Part shown: piece after piece, positions 8,751 to 11,636 of the stretch | Layout: each line of letters starts with the position of its first letter | How positions within the stretch are numbered: position 1 is the stretch's first letter | NCBI GenBank assembly: GCA_030431185.1 | Contig: JAUIJO010000088.1 | Coordinates: 1 to 11,636 of the forward strand | Direction: 5' to 3' | Source: Gammaproteobacteria bacterium | GTDB taxonomy: Bacteria; Pseudomonadota; Gammaproteobacteria; Xanthomonadales; Xanthomonadaceae | Length of the DNA stretch: 11,636 bases | Translations under genes and position numbers: made by a program | Notes under the pieces: generated by a model | The model's database searches: none | Told to the model about the DNA's origin: nothing | What the model saw: only the letters and a program-made list of their open reading frames with translations

Positions 8751-8777
8751 TCGCGACCGCGGGGTCCCGTCCGCCCG

Positions 8778-8792
8778 CTGCCGGGCTGGCAG
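8778..8792 (-). terminator. Hairpin after the serine hydrolase gene, weak terminator candidate
   Basis: A perfect five-base-pair hairpin (CTGCC, five-base loop, GGCAG) lies about 20 bases beyond the hydrolase stop codon. No T-run follows it on the minus strand, so intrinsic termination is doubtful. It is the only clear hairpin close to that gene end before the thiC promoter. Confidence 0.2.
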
Positions 8793-8811
8793 GGGCATGC
8801 TCCGGGCCGGC

Positions 8812-10413
8812 TCACTCGGGCGTGAACAGCAGGTCCTGGTAATCGAAACTGAAATCGGCCAGCGGCGACACGGCCTTCAGGGTGACGCGATCGACCTTGC
8901 CCTCGGCATCGAGGCCGAACGTGACATACGCGGGCTCGATGGAGGGATCGTCCCAGTCGGCGCGGAAGGTGTTGAACCGCCAGTGCGCGAGCGTCCCCTG
9001 CATGCCGGGGGTCCGCTTGAAGTCGATCCGCAGCCGCCCGTCCACCAGCGCGACGCCCATCGGGCCATACCAGGGGTCGGCATAGGCACCGACATAGCCC
9101 GAGAGGGGCAGCAAGGGCTTTCCGCTGCTCCTGCCGCGTGCCTTGCCGTCCGCCTCGAGGGCGTCCAGCGCGTCCAGCGCGGCGTCGACCCGGGCCTGCT
9201 TGAACGCACCGAAGTCGGCCACCCAGTCGCGACGCGGGGCGCCCAGGTAGTGGTCCAGCAACTCGTACATCAGTCCCTTCAGGACGACGCCGTCCTCGGA
9301 GTTGATGTGCATCGCGAAGCCCACGTCCAGGCTGGGCACCAGCACCACCACGGATTGCATGCCGAACACCGCGCCGCCGTGCTCGATGATCTTCACGCCC
9401 CGATAGTCCTGCACGCCCCAGCCGAGCGCATAGCTGGAGAACTGCGGCGTCGTCTCCGCGATCGGCGCGGGCGCCGGGTGGATCGGCACGTGCACCTGGG
9501 GCGTCCACATCTCGCGGGAGGCCGCTTCGCTGAAGAGGCGCGCGCCGTCCTCGCCGGCGCCCGGCAGGGCGCCGTGCCCGAGCTGGATCGACAGCCAGCG
9601 TCCCATCTCGTTCGCATTGGAGGCCAGCAGGCCCGCCGGTGCGATCACCTGGGGCAGGCCCGCCGCCTCGTCGAGCATTTCCTGCCGGCCGATTCCGCGG
9701 ATGCGCCCGTCAAGGCGGGCGTGCGGCTGGGCGCGGTCCGGGTTGGCGAACAGGTCGGCCACGTCGGTGGTCGATCGCGGCATGCCCGCCGGCTCCAGCA
9801 GATGCTCGCGGACGTAGCGCTCCCAGGTCTGGCCGGTCACCGATTCGATGAGCTGCCCGGCCACCACGTACAGGACATTGTCGTAGGCGTAGCCGCTGCG
9901 GAAACTCGTCGCCGGCTCGATGTGGCGGAGCGCATGGACGATGTCGAGGCGGCTGCGCGACGTGCGGGGCACGAACATCAGGTCGCCGGCGCCCAGGCCC
10001 AGTCCACTGCGGTGCACCAGGAGGTCGCGCACGGTCATCTCACGGGTGACCCACGGGTCGTACATCTGGAAGCCGGGCAGGTGGTCGGCGACCTTGTCGT
10101 CCCAGCCGATGCGCCCTTCGTCGACGAGGATCGCCAGGGCCGCCGCGGTGAAGGCCTTGGTGGTCGAACCGATGACGAACAGGGTGTCGGCGTCGACCGG
10201 CTCGCTCGAGCCGAGCCTGCGCACGCCGTAGCCCTTGGCGACCACGTTCTCGCCGCCCTCGACGATGGAGATGGCCATGCCCGGCACGCCGTACTCCTCC
10301 ATCGCGGCCTCGACGCGTGCATCCAGGTCGGCCGGCGGGGCGGCCCAGGCGCCGGCCGCCCACAGGGCGCCCATGGCGAATGCGATCAGGCGGAATCCAC
10401 GGGAGGGCAGCAT
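8812..10413 (-). CDS. Exported serine hydrolase, class C beta-lactamase/penicillin-binding fold
   Basis: Probable periplasmic or secreted serine hydrolase of 533 residues, related to AmpC-type beta-lactamases, D-aminopeptidases and esterases. Residues 1-24 are a signal peptide cleaved near AWA/APP. The three catalytic elements are present: SxxK as STTK at 83-86 (nucleophile Ser83), YxN as YDN at 177-179, and HxG as HGG at 345-347. A C-terminal region (about 395-530), with SGYVGAYADPWYGPMGVALVDGRLRI, resembles the DUF3471 domain found in such hydrolases. The start at 10413 is set by GAGGAGA six bases upstream; an in-frame ATG at 10443 would overlap the previous gene and put ten extra residues before the signal peptide. 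It follows a YkvI-type permease gene by 22 bases, so the two are probably co-transcribed. The substrate is not evident; beta-lactam resistance should not be assumed. Confidence 0.92.
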   Translation of the reverse strand: MLPSRGFRLIAFAMGALWAAGAWAAPPADLDARVEAAMEEYGVPGMAISIVEGGENVVAKGYGVRRLGSSEPVDADTLFVIGSTTKAFTAAALAILVDEGRIGWDDKVADHLPGFQMYDPWVTREMTVRDLLVHRSGLGLGAGDLMFVPRTSRSRLDIVHALRHIEPATSFRSGYAYDNVLYVVAGQLIESVTGQTWERYVREHLLEPAGMPRSTTDVADLFANPDRAQPHARLDGRIRGIGRQEMLDEAAGLPQVIAPAGLLASNANEMGRWLSIQLGHGALPGAGEDGARLFSEAASREMWTPQVHVPIHPAPAPIAETTPQFSSYALGWGVQDYRGVKIIEHGGAVFGMQSVVVLVPSLDVGFAMHINSEDGVVLKGLMYELLDHYLGAPRRDWVADFGAFKQARVDAALDALDALEADGKARGRSSGKPLLPLSGYVGAYADPWYGPMGVALVDGRLRIDFKRTPGMQGTLAHWRFNTFRADWDDPSIEPAYVTFGLDAEGKVDRVTLKAVSPLADFSFDYQDLLFTPE

Positions 10414-10419
10414 CGGTTG

Positions 10420-10426
10420 TCTCCTC
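10420..10426 (-). promoter_or_regulatory. Ribosome-binding site that fixes the hydrolase start
   Basis: GAGGAGA on the minus strand, six bases before ATG 10413, is a near-consensus Shine-Dalgarno sequence. It lies downstream of the alternative ATG at 10443 and directly precedes a good signal peptide, so the shorter protein is preferred. Confidence 0.75.
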
Positions 10427-10435
10427 GACAGGCGG

Positions 10436-11554
10436 TCAGTCATGAAGGGGGTCGGCCGCGGCGCGGTCGCGCCACAGCCACCAGCCGCCGATCGTCAGCA
10501 GCGGAAGCACGTACACCAGCAGGAACAGCCAGGACAGCGCGCGGTAGCCCTGGGCGATCAGCGCCACCAGGCCGAAGCGCTCGGCGATGAATATCGAGCC
10601 GACCAGCAGGATCGCGGCGATCACGAAGCGCGCCCCGGCCGGCAGGGCCAGGTCGCGGCGCGACTGCCAGGCGGCGGACACCCGCTCGTTGATCGCATGC
10701 ACCGCGCCGACGCCACTCTCCAGCAGGGCGAGGAAGATCATCGCCTGGAACAGCAGGTGGAACCACGGCCGTCCCAGCCGCTGCAGGATGAAGTCGGATG
10801 GCAGGGTCTCGGTGGCGACCTGCGGATACCAGGCGACCATGCAGACGAAGAACAGCAGCGCGGGGGCCATCGCCAGCGGTCCCGCCAGCACGCCGGCCAC
10901 GAGCGCATCGCGACGCGACAGGAAGTGCCGCGCGATCGGCAGCACGATCACCGCGCCGACGATGTTGTAGCCCGCGTAGGTGAGTCCGCCCAGCGCCCAG
11001 CCATCCGTCGGGATGGCGGTGTCGAAACCGGCGAGGATGCGGTCGCCGAACGCCGACAGCGAGAACACCAGGAACAATGCGTACACGCCATACAGGAACA
11101 GCGATGCCCACTTGAACAGCCGCTCCACCGACTGGTTGCCGAAGGCCGACACCGCGCCGATGCCCGCCATCAGGCACAAGGTGCCCACCAGCACCGGCGC
11201 GCCCGACATCGCATGGACGATGGCGCCGGCGGCGGCGCCGAACACCGCGAGGATCAGGACCAGAAACAGCACGTAAGCCAATTCGAAGACGCCCCACAGG
11301 GGACCGAGCAGCTTGCGGAAGAAGCGCTGGTATTCGAACGAGCGCGTGGCCTGGGCGAACATGAAGGTCGCCGCGCAGACCACGCTCCAGATCAGCATGG
11401 CCAGCAACATGCCGTCGATGCCACCCCGCGGCCCGCTGGGCATGAAGAATTCGGCGAGCTCGCGGCCGGTCGCATAGCCACCCCCGATGACGACCGACTT
11501 GAAGGCCAGTCCCGGCAGCAGGTAGCGCTGGAACCAGGTCGGCCGGGCGCTCAC
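10436..11554 (-). CDS. YkvI-family multi-spanning membrane protein, probable permease
   Basis: Inner-membrane protein of 372 residues with about ten hydrophobic segments (near 12-30, 48-68, 88-113, 119-138, 148-168, 188-208, 217-241, 265-282, 307-324, 338-360). The N-terminal segment, with FKSVVIGGGYATGRELAEFF, matches the GxGxATGxE-like signature of the YkvI group (COG3949), distant relatives of amino-acid/LeuT-fold transporters. Function is not established for this group; transport of an amino acid or small peptide is inference. The start is GTG at 11554 with GGGGGCGG upstream; the frame stays open to the right edge but has no upstream ATG, and the first membrane segment is where the family places it. 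The serine hydrolase gene begins 22 bases after its stop, which suggests a shared transcript and linked roles. Confidence 0.8.
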   Translation of the reverse strand: MSARPTWFQRYLLPGLAFKSVVIGGGYATGRELAEFFMPSGPRGGIDGMLLAMLIWSVVCAATFMFAQATRSFEYQRFFRKLLGPLWGVFELAYVLFLVLILAVFGAAAGAIVHAMSGAPVLVGTLCLMAGIGAVSAFGNQSVERLFKWASLFLYGVYALFLVFSLSAFGDRILAGFDTAIPTDGWALGGLTYAGYNIVGAVIVLPIARHFLSRRDALVAGVLAGPLAMAPALLFFVCMVAWYPQVATETLPSDFILQRLGRPWFHLLFQAMIFLALLESGVGAVHAINERVSAAWQSRRDLALPAGARFVIAAILLVGSIFIAERFGLVALIAQGYRALSWLFLLVYVLPLLTIGGWWLWRDRAAADPLHD

Positions 11555-11636
11555 GGGCGGCCGCCCCCGTGGCTCGACGCGGTCGCCCCATCCCCGACGG
11601 CAGCGGTCCCGGCACGTGCCCTCATGCGGCTTCCAG
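11555..11636 (-). other. Right edge: leader of the permease gene, possible end of an upstream gene
   Basis: On the minus strand the window opens with codons reading L-E-A-A followed by TGA (11624-11622), which could be the end of an upstream gene. An ATG overlapping that stop (11625) opens a 24-codon frame that ends in a TGA overlapping the permease GTG. It is too short and composition-driven to call. No promoter is recognised. Confidence 0.2.

Noticed and set aside
8812..10413. Antibiotic-resistance beta-lactamase
   Set aside because: The SxxK/YxN/HxG motifs are shared by many esterases and peptidases. The HGG triad, the extra C-terminal domain and the permease neighbour do not point to AmpC.
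11551..11625. 24-codon gene with overlapping stop and start junctions at both ends
   Set aside because: Very short, low-complexity (Gly/Ala/Arg), without a recognisable ribosome-binding site, and partly cut off from context by the window edge.

Overview
The window is high-GC proteobacterial chromosome. Gene content (a long TonB-dependent receptor of the xanthomonad type, a membrane-bound winged-helix/beta-propeller regulator, a stand-alone thiC with a TPP riboswitch) suggests Xanthomonadaceae/Lysobacteraceae, for example Lysobacter or a relative. That assignment is inference from family resemblance, not from a marker gene. All six protein genes I accept lie on the minus strand, so transcription runs right to left. 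I see no transposase, phage gene, tRNA, rRNA or CRISPR array.

Right part (11636 to 8812): a YkvI-family multi-spanning membrane protein is followed 22 bases later by an exported serine hydrolase of the class C beta-lactamase/penicillin-binding fold. They look like an operon of a periplasmic hydrolase and a permease. Middle (8811 to 6676): a candidate promoter, a TPP riboswitch and a hairpin that buries the ribosome-binding site precede thiC, which makes the HMP-P pyrimidine of thiamine. Next, 6675 to 6110 has no convincing protein gene. It holds two near-identical palindromes downstream of thiC, a strong rho-independent terminator pointing the opposite way (plus strand) that may end a small RNA, and a run of three adjacent inverted repeats upstream of the next gene.

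Left part (6109 to 1): a CadC-like membrane regulator (cytoplasmic winged helix, one membrane segment, periplasmic TolB/PD40-like propeller), then an AraC-family regulator, then a TonB-dependent outer-membrane receptor that runs off the left edge. The gaps are 144 and 50 bases. Two different regulators directly upstream of one receptor suggest a signal-responsive nutrient-uptake locus. The ligand is unknown and the regulatory wiring is inferred from gene order.

The most notable points are the complete translational riboswitch architecture of thiC, the palindrome cluster and possible plus-strand small RNA around the membrane regulator's promoter, the two-regulator/receptor cluster, and the hydrolase-permease pair. 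I did not find a clear case of an entirely new system.
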